Positions 35,332-44,715 of a stretch of 64,000 nt of DNA are shown here, piece after piece. How positions within the stretch are numbered: the stretch's first letter is position 1; the number at the start of each line of letters is the position of its first letter. The position numbers and the translations under genes were made by a program. Below the pieces are notes generated by a model that saw nothing but the letters and a program-made list of their open reading frames with translations, ran no database searches and was not told the DNA's origin. Source of the DNA: Halobacillus hunanensis (GTDB lineage: Bacteria; Bacillota; Bacilli; Bacillales; Halobacillaceae); the NCBI RefSeq assembly GCF_900166655.1, contig NZ_FVZB01000006.1:310001-374000 (forward strand). The letters run 5' to 3'.

Positions 35332-36333
35332 TCACCATTGAACGACAGTGGCTCCCCAGGCATATCCAATCCCTGCACTAACCAGTACAACCACATCTCC
35401 TTTATGAAGCATCCCTTTTTTCTCAGCCTCAACTAGTGAGATGATCTGATCCATTTGACCAATATGACCATAGTTTTCTAGATAAATAGAGCGTTCTGGA
35501 GAGACACCCAGCTCCGCTAATACGTAATTATGGGCCGACCGCTTCATGTGTATCATCGCTGCATAATCAATATCTGATTCAGTATAACCACTTTTCCTTA
35601 AAGCCTCACGAACACAATACAAAAAGTTGCTCATCGATTTTTCTTCAAGTCTTTGCTTCATACCCTGTGGATCCAGAACATCCAGCTGATAAAGTCCTTG
35701 CCTTAATCGATCTTCATTAATTGGATATTTTGTTCCGCCTGTAACGACAACCACATCCTCGGAAAACGATCCATCCGTAATAATGTGGCTCGATAAAACC
35801 TGATGGCCATCCGACCCTTTTTGCAACAACAGGGCGCCGCCGCCTGCTCCGAGATTATACATAAATCGTGTTCTCGGATTATCGTAACGGATAAAGTCAC
35901 TATTACGGTACCCCCCAGCGAGCAGCACCGTTGAAATATCGGGATCTGCCATCATCATATTCTTCGCCATCTTTAAAGCCATGATCGTTGTTCCGCAGCG
36001 AAGTGCCACGTCAAATGCCCAGGCGTTAACGGCGCCCACCTCTTGCTGCAGCTTTATTCCTGCTGTCCATAAAGGATATTCTTTATGTTCTTCCCCAATA
36101 TAGATAACAAGATCAATAGACTCTGGTGGTAAGTCAGCTCTTTTCAAGGCTGCCTCTGTGGCTCTAATTCCCATTTCACATGTATGATCTTGTGGGCCGG
36201 GAAGTGGTTTTTTTATAATTCCCATTTTCTGTTCGACAACTTCAACAGGGATTCCTGCCTGCTGCGCAATTTCTTCCCCTGTTATGAAACTCTCAGGTAT
36301 ATAGGTCCCAAGTCCAATGATCCCTGTCCCCAT
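35332..36333 (-). CDS. KASIII-like (thiolase superfamily) protein with atypical active site
   Basis: 333 residues from the ATG at 36333, chosen because GGAGG lies eight bases upstream; the frame to 36351 begins with a TTG that overlaps the ribosome site. The nucleophilic Cys is in AFDVALRCGTTIMAL (about residue 113) and His in AAMIHMKRSAHNY (about 262). Where FabH has the GNTS asparagine, this protein has YGHIGQMDQ, so His replaces Asn. Therefore simple acetoacetyl-ACP synthesis is unlikely; acyl transfer or a non-decarboxylative condensation is possible. Adjacent hydrolase, SDR and CoA ligase suggest a four-enzyme thioester pathway. Confidence 0.82.
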   Translation of the reverse strand: MGTGIIGLGTYIPESFITGEEIAQQAGIPVEVVEQKMGIIKKPLPGPQDHTCEMGIRATEAALKRADLPPESIDLVIYIGEEHKEYPLWTAGIKLQQEVGAVNAWAFDVALRCGTTIMALKMAKNMMMADPDISTVLLAGGYRNSDFIRYDNPRTRFMYNLGAGGGALLLQKGSDGHQVLSSHIITDGSFSEDVVVVTGGTKYPINEDRLRQGLYQLDVLDPQGMKQRLEEKSMSNFLYCVREALRKSGYTESDIDYAAMIHMKRSAHNYVLAELGVSPERSIYLENYGHIGQMDQIISLVEAEKKGMLHKGDVVVLVSAGIGYAWGATVVQW

Positions 36334-36347
36334 CCTTTCTTCCTCCT

Positions 36348-36533
36348 TCAATGAACACGATTTGTACGTTCGATACTTGATTTCATATAACGAAGAACAT
36401 CTTCGAAACTGTTAAAACTCTCCTCCTGTTCTGCCTGAACATGAGTAACCTTTATCCGATAAGGAGCCCCTTCATCCTCTTTAGCATGATTTGGATGACA
36501 CCTGACGACAAATGATTGAATAGATTGGCTCAT
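36348..36533 (-). CDS. Orphan 61-residue protein linking Liv importer and KASIII gene
   Basis: A small soluble protein, not recognised: no signal peptide or membrane segment. It contains FVVRCHPNHAKEDEGAPYRI with Cys/His residues that could bind metal, then a helical C-terminus. GGAGAG precedes the ATG. It lies 11 bases after livM and 14 bases before the KASIII-like start, so it is surely co-transcribed with both. A chaperone, accessory subunit or regulatory role cannot be separated from sequence. Confidence 0.7.
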   Translation of the reverse strand: MSQSIQSFVVRCHPNHAKEDEGAPYRIKVTHVQAEQEESFNSFEDVLRYMKSSIERTNRVH

Positions 36534-36544
36534 GAATACTCTCC

Positions 36545-37549
36545 TTAGCTAGCTATTTTTTTAGATTGTTCTGCTTCTTTCTTACGTTGCTTTCTCCGTT
36601 TTCCCAGCTTTTCAGCTAATGTCCCAACGATTCCTTTAGGGAAGAAAATAACCGCGAGAATATATATCGTTCCAAACAGAATGATCCACCTTTCAAAAAT
36701 CCAATGCACATCTGACAGGTCAGACAACCAATGGTGAGCGATTTCTATTAAGGCCGCACCAATAATCGGCCCCACTAGTGTCCCCACTCCGCCAATAATC
36801 GTCATTAATAAAGCATCCAGTGTAACATCTGTTGCAAATACACTTGTATCGACGAAACGCAGTGTTAAAACGTACAATCCCCCTGCAATACTAGCTACTA
36901 TTCCTGATATCACACTGGCAATCACTTTGTAGTGAACCACTTTATAGCCCAATGACTCAGTGCGTTGTTCATTTTCGCGAATAGCAATCAGTACTTTTCC
37001 AAGAGGGGATTGGGTAAGTCTTCTCAATCCAAAGAAGAGTAAAGCGAGTACGGAGAGACATAGTAAATACATAGTGGAATGATCTCTGAGTATATCTGGG
37101 ATCATGATGATAAATCCATCACTGCCAGCGGTTACGGAACGCCATTTCTCGGCTGCCACTAAGAATAATCCAGCCAGGGCCAAGGTAAGCATAGCGTAGA
37201 AGTGACTTTTCAAACGTAATGTCAAAATGCCGGCGACAAAACTGACCACACTGGCTATGACTACAGCCGCGGACAATCCTAAAATTAAATACATAACAGT
37301 TGCTTCATTACTATCCATCATGACGGCAACGGAATAAGCTCCAACCCCAAAATACATAGCATGCCCAAATGAAACAATTCCAGTAAAGCCGAGCAGTAAA
37401 TCATAACTCATCGCAAAAATTCCAAATATAAAAATCTGCATTATGAGAAAAAGTAAACTCCGGCTGTCGTTAATAAAAGGAATCATGGCCAGAACAACTA
37501 TAAACCCTATATAAATGAACGTACTATTTTGCCACTTTTGCTTTTTCAA
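36545..37549 (-). CDS. livM: Branched-chain-type ABC transporter permease LivM
   Basis: 334 residues with about nine membrane helices and the family features YDLLLGFTGIVSFGHAMYFG and IRENEQRTESLGYKV. It ends in a basic cytosolic tail. Overlaps livH by four bases. With livH, F, G and the binding protein it completes a HAAT-family importer; members carry branched-chain amino acids, urea, short amides, or aromatic and fatty acids. The linked acyl-CoA ligase suggests a carboxylic acid substrate. Confidence 0.92.
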   Translation of the reverse strand: MKKQKWQNSTFIYIGFIVVLAMIPFINDSRSLLFLIMQIFIFGIFAMSYDLLLGFTGIVSFGHAMYFGVGAYSVAVMMDSNEATVMYLILGLSAAVVIASVVSFVAGILTLRLKSHFYAMLTLALAGLFLVAAEKWRSVTAGSDGFIIMIPDILRDHSTMYLLCLSVLALLFFGLRRLTQSPLGKVLIAIRENEQRTESLGYKVVHYKVIASVISGIVASIAGGLYVLTLRFVDTSVFATDVTLDALLMTIIGGVGTLVGPIIGAALIEIAHHWLSDLSDVHWIFERWIILFGTIYILAVIFFPKGIVGTLAEKLGKRRKQRKKEAEQSKKIAS

Positions 37550-38415
37550 TTTTTACTCACCTTCAATCCAAATAAGCCTTGTGGTCTGAATATAAGAACA
37601 ATCGCCATCAATAACATATTTACGGCTAATGACAGTGCCGGGAAGTAATACGCCATGAAGGCTTGAGAAAGACCGACCAGAATTGCTGCAAATAAAGATC
37701 CCGTAAAGTTGCCCATTCCGCCAATAACTACGACAATAAAGGCCAGAATTGCATATTCAAGTCCCATTTCTGCATAGATCACCCCTGAGTACGGAGCCAT
37801 TAATACCCCGCCAAGGGCAGCCATCGCTGAACCAGCCATAAAAACGAGCATAAACACCATGCGGATGTTGATCCCCAGCGACTGAACCATTTCTTTATTC
37901 ATAACTCCGGCGCGCACGATCAGGCCGATTCGGGTATTTTTTAAAATGTAATAGGTTACGCCATAGATAAGAAAGCCTACCAGAATGATAAATAAACGAT
38001 ATTTAATCAAAATAACGTCACCTACTATTAAACTGCCATCTAACCACGCAGGAGGTGTTGCTGCCTTTTGATCTGGACCAAAAACAACCTTGATGAGCTC
38101 CGAAAGTACCATCATAAGTCCAAGTGTAATTAAAATCTGCTGTACATGGTTGCCATACACCGGTCGAATAATTAAGTACTCTGTAATTAACCCAAGTAAT
38201 AAACCGGTCAAAATAGCCCCGATAATAGCAAGCCAAAAGCTGCCTGAGAGATCATAGACCCAGACACCGCTGAAGGCACCCCATGCAAACAGTCCTCCAT
38301 GAGCAAAGTTCAATACATCCATCAAGCCAAAAATCAACGTCAATCCTGCAGCCAGTAAAAAGATAAGCATCCCTGTCGCTAATCCATTGACAGCTAAGTT
38401 AAGCAGTAAATCCAT
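37546..38415 (-). CDS. livH: Branched-chain-type ABC transporter permease LivH
   Basis: 289 residues with about eight membrane helices; GLTLIFGLMDVLNFAHGGLF and VVIGGMGNFTGSLFAAILVG are characteristic. It is preceded 14 bases upstream by livF and overlaps livM. Confidence 0.93.
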   Translation of the reverse strand: MDLLLNLAVNGLATGMLIFLLAAGLTLIFGLMDVLNFAHGGLFAWGAFSGVWVYDLSGSFWLAIIGAILTGLLLGLITEYLIIRPVYGNHVQQILITLGLMMVLSELIKVVFGPDQKAATPPAWLDGSLIVGDVILIKYRLFIILVGFLIYGVTYYILKNTRIGLIVRAGVMNKEMVQSLGINIRMVFMLVFMAGSAMAALGGVLMAPYSGVIYAEMGLEYAILAFIVVVIGGMGNFTGSLFAAILVGLSQAFMAYYFPALSLAVNMLLMAIVLIFRPQGLFGLKVSKN

Positions 38416-38429
38416 GAGTCCACCTCCTC

Positions 38430-39137
38430 CTAAGCTATTCCTAAATATTTCTTTCTTAATTGTTCATTTACGCGTAATTCTTCCATTTCTCCCCGATGAA
38501 CTGTTCGTCCATCATCGAGAATGTAAAAACGATCCCCAATTTGACTGGCCATCATAAAGTTTTGTTCTACAAGAATTATGGTCGTTTTTTCCTTCATCTG
38601 TTCGATTGATTCCATCACTTTTTCTACAATGATAGGAGCCAAACCTTTGCTAGGTTCATCAATAAGCAGCAGCTCCGTTTCATTCATATACGCTCTCGCA
38701 ATTGCCAGCATCTGTTTTTGGCCGCCGCTTAACTGACCACCGGGCCGCTTCCAGAACTTCTTCAAATCAGGAAAAAGGTCGAGAATCCATTCCAGCCTTT
38801 CTTGAGTAGCCTCATCCTCTTTCTGCATAGCCACACGCATATTTTCTCCAACTGTCAGATCTCCGAAAATCCCCTGGTCCTCCGGAACATAGCCAATTCC
38901 CCGCTTAGCAATTTCGTAGGGCTTAAGCGTTGTAATCTCTTGATCTTTAAATAAAACGTTTCCTTTCGCAGCAGGGTTAAGACCCATAATTGTCCGAAGC
39001 GTCGTTGTCTTTCCTGCCCCATTTCGACCTAATAATACTGTGACTTCTCCACGTGGAACTTCAAAGGATACATTTTGCAAAATATGGTACTGATCAATGT
39101 AAGTTTGAATAGCTGTTAACTCAAGCAAGGTTTTCAC
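38430..39137 (-). CDS. livF: Branched-chain-type ABC transporter ATPase LivF
   Basis: 235 residues: Walker A GRNGAGKT at about 38-45, signature LSGGQKQMLAIA near 139-150, Walker B LLLIDEPSKGLAP near 158-170 and switch His replaced by Gln (VEQNFMMA), which is normal in LivF. Its start overlaps livG by 17 bases, indicating tight coupling. Confidence 0.94.
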   Translation of the reverse strand: MKTLLELTAIQTYIDQYHILQNVSFEVPRGEVTVLLGRNGAGKTTTLRTIMGLNPAAKGNVLFKDQEITTLKPYEIAKRGIGYVPEDQGIFGDLTVGENMRVAMQKEDEATQERLEWILDLFPDLKKFWKRPGGQLSGGQKQMLAIARAYMNETELLLIDEPSKGLAPIIVEKVMESIEQMKEKTTIILVEQNFMMASQIGDRFYILDDGRTVHRGEMEELRVNEQLRKKYLGIA

Positions 39138-39888
39138 TATGAAGTCCTCCTAAATATGCAGACTGGACTGTTTCATTCTCCATCATCTCTTCGGGCGAAC
39201 CTTTCGCTAACAATTCGCCGTTAAACAAAACCATTACCTCGTCTGAGAGATCGAGGATCATATCCATCTTGTGTTCGATCAAAACGATGGTCCGATCTCC
39301 TTTTTCCTTAATCGCCTTAATCACCTCTAATATCGCAGGCACCTCTTCAAGTGACATACCAGCAGTCGGTTCATCAAGCAATAACACTTCAGTTTCAAGC
39401 GCAAGCAGCATGGCGATTTCCAGTTTTCGCTTTTCCCCGTGAGCTAGGTTAACAGCTAACGACGCTTCCTTTTCATGAAGCAATACGGTTTTCAATAACT
39501 CACGTGCCTTATTCTCAAATTTATGGTAAAAAGAAAAATGAGCAAAAAGTTGATAACGTACCTTAGCTTGGGACTGAACAGCTAATCGCACATTTTCCAA
39601 TACGGTTAGATTAGGAAAAACATTCGTAATTTGAAAAGATCGTCCTATCCCTATGCGAGATCGATTTGTAGGGGAATGTGCAGTGATATCTTTTCCTCGA
39701 AAAAACACACGCCCCTCAGTTGGGTTGAGCTGGCCGCTAAGCAAATTAAAAAAAGTCGTCTTCCCTGCTCCATTAGGACCAATTACCGATGTAAATGATT
39801 TCTCGTGAATCTCGGTGCTGACTTGGTTAACAGCCAAGTGACCCCCGAAGGCAATTGACAATTGTTGGGTTGATATTATAGCGGACAT
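39121..39888 (-). CDS. livG: Branched-chain-type ABC transporter ATPase LivG
   Basis: 255 residues from the ATG at 39888, which has GAGGTG at good spacing; the GTG at 39897 lies within the ribosome site. Walker A GPNGAGKT, signature LAHGEKRKLEIA, Walker B LLLDEPTAGMS and switch IEHKMD are all intact. Partner of LivF. Confidence 0.94.
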   Translation of the reverse strand: MSAIISTQQLSIAFGGHLAVNQVSTEIHEKSFTSVIGPNGAGKTTFFNLLSGQLNPTEGRVFFRGKDITAHSPTNRSRIGIGRSFQITNVFPNLTVLENVRLAVQSQAKVRYQLFAHFSFYHKFENKARELLKTVLLHEKEASLAVNLAHGEKRKLEIAMLLALETEVLLLDEPTAGMSLEEVPAILEVIKAIKEKGDRTIVLIEHKMDMILDLSDEVMVLFNGELLAKGSPEEMMENETVQSAYLGGLHSENLA

Positions 39889-39959
39889 TAATTTCACCTC
39901 GTGTAAAGAATTGAAAGGATGAATCTACACAAAAGTCTTCATCCTTTACTCATCGTCTT

Positions 39960-41168
39960 TTAATTTCGAATTGGCGGTGCTGTTTCCTCTGGTGTCAGCA
40001 CCCGATTAAGAACAGGTACAGGATAATCAAATCCTTCCTTCTCTTCTAAGGTGATCGAGTACATAGATTGTAAAGCCTGGTGATCTTCTTCTCTAAACGT
40101 CATTTCTCCTTTAGGTGTGTCAAAACTCATTCCCTCCATCGTCTTGATTAGCGTCTGAGCATCAGTCTTGCCCTCTGTTTTCTTAACGGCTTCCACAATC
40201 GAGATGGCTGCACTCATGCCGCCTGGTGTAAATAAATCTGGAACTTCACCATCGTAGCGTTTCTTGTGTTCTTCCACTAACCAATCATTAACTTCATTAT
40301 CTGGCAAGGTATGGTAATAAACTGTGAACCCTTCCATGCCAACTAATGGTTTCATCGTTGATAGTGCTGCAATGTCAGGAGCTCCTGTAGAAATTTTTAT
40401 CCCTTGCTCCTGCAGTTTCATATCGGCAATTTGATTCCAAGGAGAGTTCGCACCAGACCATATAACAAATAAATAATCAGGATCAGATTCGATGATCTTT
40501 TGAATATTTGCTGTAAAGTCCGTTGCATTTGGATCTGCATATTCCTCGTGAACAATTTCTGCACCTAAGTCTACTGCTGCTTCTTTAAAAGCCGCTACCC
40601 CATCGCGGCCAAAAGCATAATCAGGTGCCAGCGTGGCGATTTTTACACCTTCATCAGCAATGGCTGCAGCTCCTGCGATCGCATCTTGCGAAGAATTGCG
40701 CGCTGTTCGAAAAATATATTCATTAAATTCTGAACCTGTAATGCTGTCTGCTACAGCAGGCTCTACAACCATAATTTTTTCATATTCCTCAGCAAGTGGA
40801 GTGACAGCCAGTGTGTCACCAGAACTCGAAGCCCCGACGAGAAAATCCACATTTTCTTCTTCAAGCAGTCCGATTGCCTTTTGGCGGGCAACCTTAGGAT
40901 CTGTTTCAGTATCCTCATAGATGACTTCGATTTTCTTGCCAGCCACCTCACCTGACCCGTCGGTAGCATAATCAATTCCCAGTTCAAATCCTCGTTTCGT
41001 TTGTTGACCATAGGATTCTAAGGCACCTGTTAAAGAGGCTAGCACCCCAATTTTTATCGTTTCGTCCTTAGTGCTACCGGCCTCACCTGAACTTTCTTCA
41101 CCACAGGCTGTTAAGGCGACCAGCCCGAGTATAAGCAAGCTGCTCACTATCCATTTCTTCCACCTCAT
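39960..41168 (-). CDS. Liv-type ABC transporter substrate-binding lipoprotein
   Basis: 402 residues. Lipoprotein signal with lipobox LTAC, then a periplasmic-binding-protein type I fold (IKIGVLASLTGALESYGQQT near residues 40-60). It is homologous to LivK/AmiC-type receptors, including amide, urea and aromatic acid binders. First gene of the importer operon; GGGGGA lies eight bases before the ATG. The ligand is not predictable, but the downstream acyl-CoA ligase makes a carboxylate plausible. Confidence 0.9.
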   Translation of the reverse strand: MRWKKWIVSSLLILGLVALTACGEESSGEAGSTKDETIKIGVLASLTGALESYGQQTKRGFELGIDYATDGSGEVAGKKIEVIYEDTETDPKVARQKAIGLLEEENVDFLVGASSSGDTLAVTPLAEEYEKIMVVEPAVADSITGSEFNEYIFRTARNSSQDAIAGAAAIADEGVKIATLAPDYAFGRDGVAAFKEAAVDLGAEIVHEEYADPNATDFTANIQKIIESDPDYLFVIWSGANSPWNQIADMKLQEQGIKISTGAPDIAALSTMKPLVGMEGFTVYYHTLPDNEVNDWLVEEHKKRYDGEVPDLFTPGGMSAAISIVEAVKKTEGKTDAQTLIKTMEGMSFDTPKGEMTFREEDHQALQSMYSITLEEKEGFDYPVPVLNRVLTPEETAPPIRN

Positions 41169-41311
41169 CAAAAACGTCCCCCTTTAAAATTAGATAACTT
41201 TATAATAAAGATCAGCTGTTACAAGCGAGTTACATGACCATGGTTTATTAGTTCTATCCAGTCTTTGACAACCCCATAGAATTATTGATTTACACAGTCA
41301 GAAGAACACAT

Positions 41312-41336
41312 AAAAAAACGCGCCAAAAGCGCGTTT
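41312..41336 (-). terminator. Terminator overlapping the regulator stop codon
   Basis: Stem AAACGCGC / GCGCGTTT with A run on the left; overlaps the last codon of the 1079-residue regulator. Confidence 0.75.
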
Positions 41337-44300
41337 ATGCAAATACTTGAATATCTCCTGAACTTTTAATTATCAAATACATATCTTTTGTTGGCGGCAT
41401 TGGATCAACCCCCAACTCTGATTCCAGAACCTCTTCACACCGTTGATACCATTTCATCGCTTGAGGACGGTTACCTTTTTGGTAGTAACAATACATTAAT
41501 AATCGATAAGCTTCTTCCCATGTTTGATCATTTTGAATGATTTTCTGGCTCCAATGAATGCACGGATCGTACTGCTCAAGGCGAGTATAAATCTGAGCGA
41601 TCCTTTCAGCACCACGCAGAAAAAGCACTTGCAAGCGTTCTCTTTCATTTAAACACCAGTGCTCGAAATGCCGCTCCGGTAAATAATCTCCTTTATAAAA
41701 CTGCAATCCTTGTTTCAGAAGCCGTTCAGCTTTTAGAGGGTCTTTTTCATCTAACCCGCTCGTAACTGACTCTTCCATTTGTGCACTATCCAGCGTATAG
41801 CCAGCATATTTATTCAGACCATAAGCGCTGCCATTTCTCTTGATAAAAAAAGGTTCCCCGCGTGCTTTTCGATTTGGTTCCAATGTTTTTAATAAGGCGT
41901 TCATCGTAACTTTGAAATTACGGTTGGAACTCTCTTCAGATTGACCCGGCCAGAGCTCTTGATAGATTTCATCCTTCATAACCATACGATGACGTTTCGT
42001 TACCAATAATTCAAATAGCTCCCTCGCCTTACTACGCTGCCAATCCTTTTCTTTTACAGGCTCCTGACCTAATTTCAACTGTAAACCGCCGAGGGTTGTA
42101 ATGGAAAGAGTGTATCCTGGGTGGTGTTGAAAATCAGTAAGATCCAGGTCATCCATCAACTTATTAACATACTGCTGACAAATATTAAGATAACGAGCTT
42201 TCATTAACATCGGAGCAAAGTTACTCAAATCTGCCGGTCCAAAAGTGGTGCGTTTTTTCAAAAAGAACTCATAATCATTGGTGTGGACATGCTCCAGAAA
42301 AACTTTAATATGTTTAGAAAAGCCATCCTCATCTTCTGTTTTCAACGCTATATATGCCTGCCAAAACGAAGTAAGCATAAATCCGTAACTGTCCCCGCAC
42401 TGTTCGAACTGTAGCTCCACTTGTCGGATTAACGTGCTTGCTTTCTCCAATTGCTCACAATAAATTGATGATAAACCTAGACTCAACTGGATCAGAGAAG
42501 ATAGCCAGACATCCTTTACCTTTTTTGTCTCTTCAAGACCCATTTCCCCGATTTCAAAAGATTTTTCAAACCTTTTCTGCCAACCATACAAGATAGACAG
42601 CCCCATTAACGGTTCTGCTTTCCCTCGTGAAACATTTAATTTCTCCATTATATCCAAAGCTGTTTGATAGCATTCAACTGCCAGCTCATCTTCATAGCGT
42701 GGAATTAAATGAACAGCGTGTCCCATGCGAATCCATCCACAAGCCTCAACAAAGGGAGATTGAACTTCAACCCCTAAGTTAATTCCTTCCTGCGCATAGC
42801 CTTTGGCCTCTTCTGCATTGCCAAGGAACGATTCGATAATCGATAGCAGCACATCCGTTTCCCGATGAGATTGAGGAAGCTGCGAATCATCGTTTTCCTT
42901 CATTTTCTTGGATAGAAGGAGCCTTTTTGCTTTTTCTAAACGACCTGTTCTTAACAAGATACGTGCTTCAAGATTTCCATCACGCAACGGCAAATCCAGT
43001 GACTTAGCGCGATTCAACCAGGCTTCTGCCTTAACAGCTTGCCCGGCATTTAACAGATTCTCCGCCAAAAGATGATATAGACGCCCCATATCTTCTTTTG
43101 ATGCATGAGCACCTTCCCGCAATTGGATGGCTTGCTGAAGTATTCGTTCGGCTAAGTCAGGTTGAATAGTATCCAGATAAATACATGCCTTGCCTTCTAA
43201 TGCCAAACTAATTAAATATCCATTATCTTTATGACCGGCCAGTTCGCTCGTTCGATTATAGCTTTTTTCCGCATTTTCATAATTATTTCGATACCGGCAA
43301 ATTTCACCCTGGTAATACCAAAGCTTTGGATTTCGATCTTTATATCGGTTAGGAAGGACAAATAAGTAATCTTTTAATGCTTGCAGCCTGCCATTTTTCA
43401 AAAGGTCATCACCAAAGAAAACGAGGTCATCGGCAAGTTGATTATATGCCTTCACTTCTTTCAAATGATTCATAGCTTGTTCAATTTGCTGACGCTGTTT
43501 GTAATATTTAGCAGCTCTTAAGTGGAGTTCAATCAATTCCTGCTGATCCTTAGCCGCCAAGCGATTCTCCAGAAATTCTTTAAATAAAGCATGATAACGA
43601 TAATGAGAATGATCCAGCCGTTGGATAAACAAATGTTTTGAAGCTAATTTTTCCAGCATCGGGGCCGACCCGCTCATATCGAGGATTGCATCACAGCTTT
43701 TAGGATCCATCGACTCCAGAATACTCGTCTGCTCAAGAAATTGCTGAGCCATCATCGACTGCTCAGCTAATACTTCATGCGCTAAATAGTTAAAAAGCTC
43801 CTGCAATGAATCCTGTTTATTTTTCATAATGTCTTCCATCGTAGTATTAAATTGCAAATGCTGTACGAGCATCGTAAAAGCGATCGCCCATCCTTCCGTG
43901 AGCTTTACGATCTGGGCCAAGTCCTCTTCACTTAAACTCACCTGATAAATATCATGCAGCAAATGGCTGATTTCTCCTTCAGAAAAGGTTAGATCATGTT
44001 GATTGATTTCAAGCGCCTGCCCTTTCACCTTCATCGTTGAGAGCTCCTGCCATTCCGGCAGCACCCTGCTTGCTATGACAAGATGGAAGTTCGCCGGAAT
44101 ATGCTGCAGAAAAGTTTGCATCCAACGTTTAATAGCAAGCGAGTCTTGGACAAGGTGATAATCATCTAAAATAAAACATACCTCTTCCCGTAGTTCCATA
44201 ACTTCGTGAACAAAAGTTGTTACGAAACTGAAGACTTCTTCTTCACCTATATAATGATTCATATCATAAAGCTGACTGAGAGTCTTTTCACCAAATTCGG

Positions 44301-44574
44301 GAAAGGGACGCCGAATCGCGTGTACCCATTTTGTTAAAAAAGGTAAAAAGTCATCGTCATTTACAGCCGTTGAGTACCAGGCATAATTTGTTTTCTGTTC
44401 ATGCGTAAATAAAGCCAGTGCAGTGCTTTTTCCATATCCTGCTCCAGAGTGGACAAAAGTGAGGGGGAACTCAGGGATAGCCGAAAGCTTTCTATGCAAT
44501 CGTGCCCTTCTAATATATTGATCTTTAATTGTTGGAGGCATAAGCTGTGTCTCAATGATTGGAATCGAAGTCAC
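41335..44574 (-). CDS. MalT/BTAD-type STAND transcriptional regulator
   Basis: 1079 residues. The N-terminus has a P-loop GAGYGKST at residues 44-51 and Walker B-like FILDDYHLV, as in MalT-type STAND ATPases. TPR-like helix repeats fill about residues 380-800. The C-terminal part has an OmpR/SARP-type winged helix (from LGGLQLKLGQEP, about 845-920) followed by a BTAD region to the end. Such proteins activate transcription when an inducer or metabolite binds the sensor. It lies 160 bases upstream of the Liv operon on the same strand and is its probable activator. Confidence 0.88.
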   Translation of the reverse strand: MTSIPIIETQLMPPTIKDQYIRRARLHRKLSAIPEFPLTFVHSGAGYGKSTALALFTHEQKTNYAWYSTAVNDDDFLPFLTKWVHAIRRPFPEFGEKTLSQLYDMNHYIGEEEVFSFVTTFVHEVMELREEVCFILDDYHLVQDSLAIKRWMQTFLQHIPANFHLVIASRVLPEWQELSTMKVKGQALEINQHDLTFSEGEISHLLHDIYQVSLSEEDLAQIVKLTEGWAIAFTMLVQHLQFNTTMEDIMKNKQDSLQELFNYLAHEVLAEQSMMAQQFLEQTSILESMDPKSCDAILDMSGSAPMLEKLASKHLFIQRLDHSHYRYHALFKEFLENRLAAKDQQELIELHLRAAKYYKQRQQIEQAMNHLKEVKAYNQLADDLVFFGDDLLKNGRLQALKDYLFVLPNRYKDRNPKLWYYQGEICRYRNNYENAEKSYNRTSELAGHKDNGYLISLALEGKACIYLDTIQPDLAERILQQAIQLREGAHASKEDMGRLYHLLAENLLNAGQAVKAEAWLNRAKSLDLPLRDGNLEARILLRTGRLEKAKRLLLSKKMKENDDSQLPQSHRETDVLLSIIESFLGNAEEAKGYAQEGINLGVEVQSPFVEACGWIRMGHAVHLIPRYEDELAVECYQTALDIMEKLNVSRGKAEPLMGLSILYGWQKRFEKSFEIGEMGLEETKKVKDVWLSSLIQLSLGLSSIYCEQLEKASTLIRQVELQFEQCGDSYGFMLTSFWQAYIALKTEDEDGFSKHIKVFLEHVHTNDYEFFLKKRTTFGPADLSNFAPMLMKARYLNICQQYVNKLMDDLDLTDFQHHPGYTLSITTLGGLQLKLGQEPVKEKDWQRSKARELFELLVTKRHRMVMKDEIYQELWPGQSEESSNRNFKVTMNALLKTLEPNRKARGEPFFIKRNGSAYGLNKYAGYTLDSAQMEESVTSGLDEKDPLKAERLLKQGLQFYKGDYLPERHFEHWCLNERERLQVLFLRGAERIAQIYTRLEQYDPCIHWSQKIIQNDQTWEEAYRLLMYCYYQKGNRPQAMKWYQRCEEVLESELGVDPMPPTKDMYLIIKSSGDIQVFA

Positions 44575-44682
44575 ATGTGTCCTCCTTCCTAATTTTCTTA
44601 ATATTTAATTATTTTATCATATATTATGAGATTTTACCTATGACCATTCATAATTTGTGAACAACTTCTATCCTCCTACTAT

Positions 44683-44712
44683 AAAAAAAGACCAGGTTTC
44701 GCACCTGGCCTC
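44683..44712 (-). terminator. Terminator after nadA
   Basis: Stem GACCAGGT / ACCTGGCC (one G-U in the minus transcript) with an A run on the left, four bases from the nadA stop. Confidence 0.8.
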
Positions 44713-44715
44713 AAG

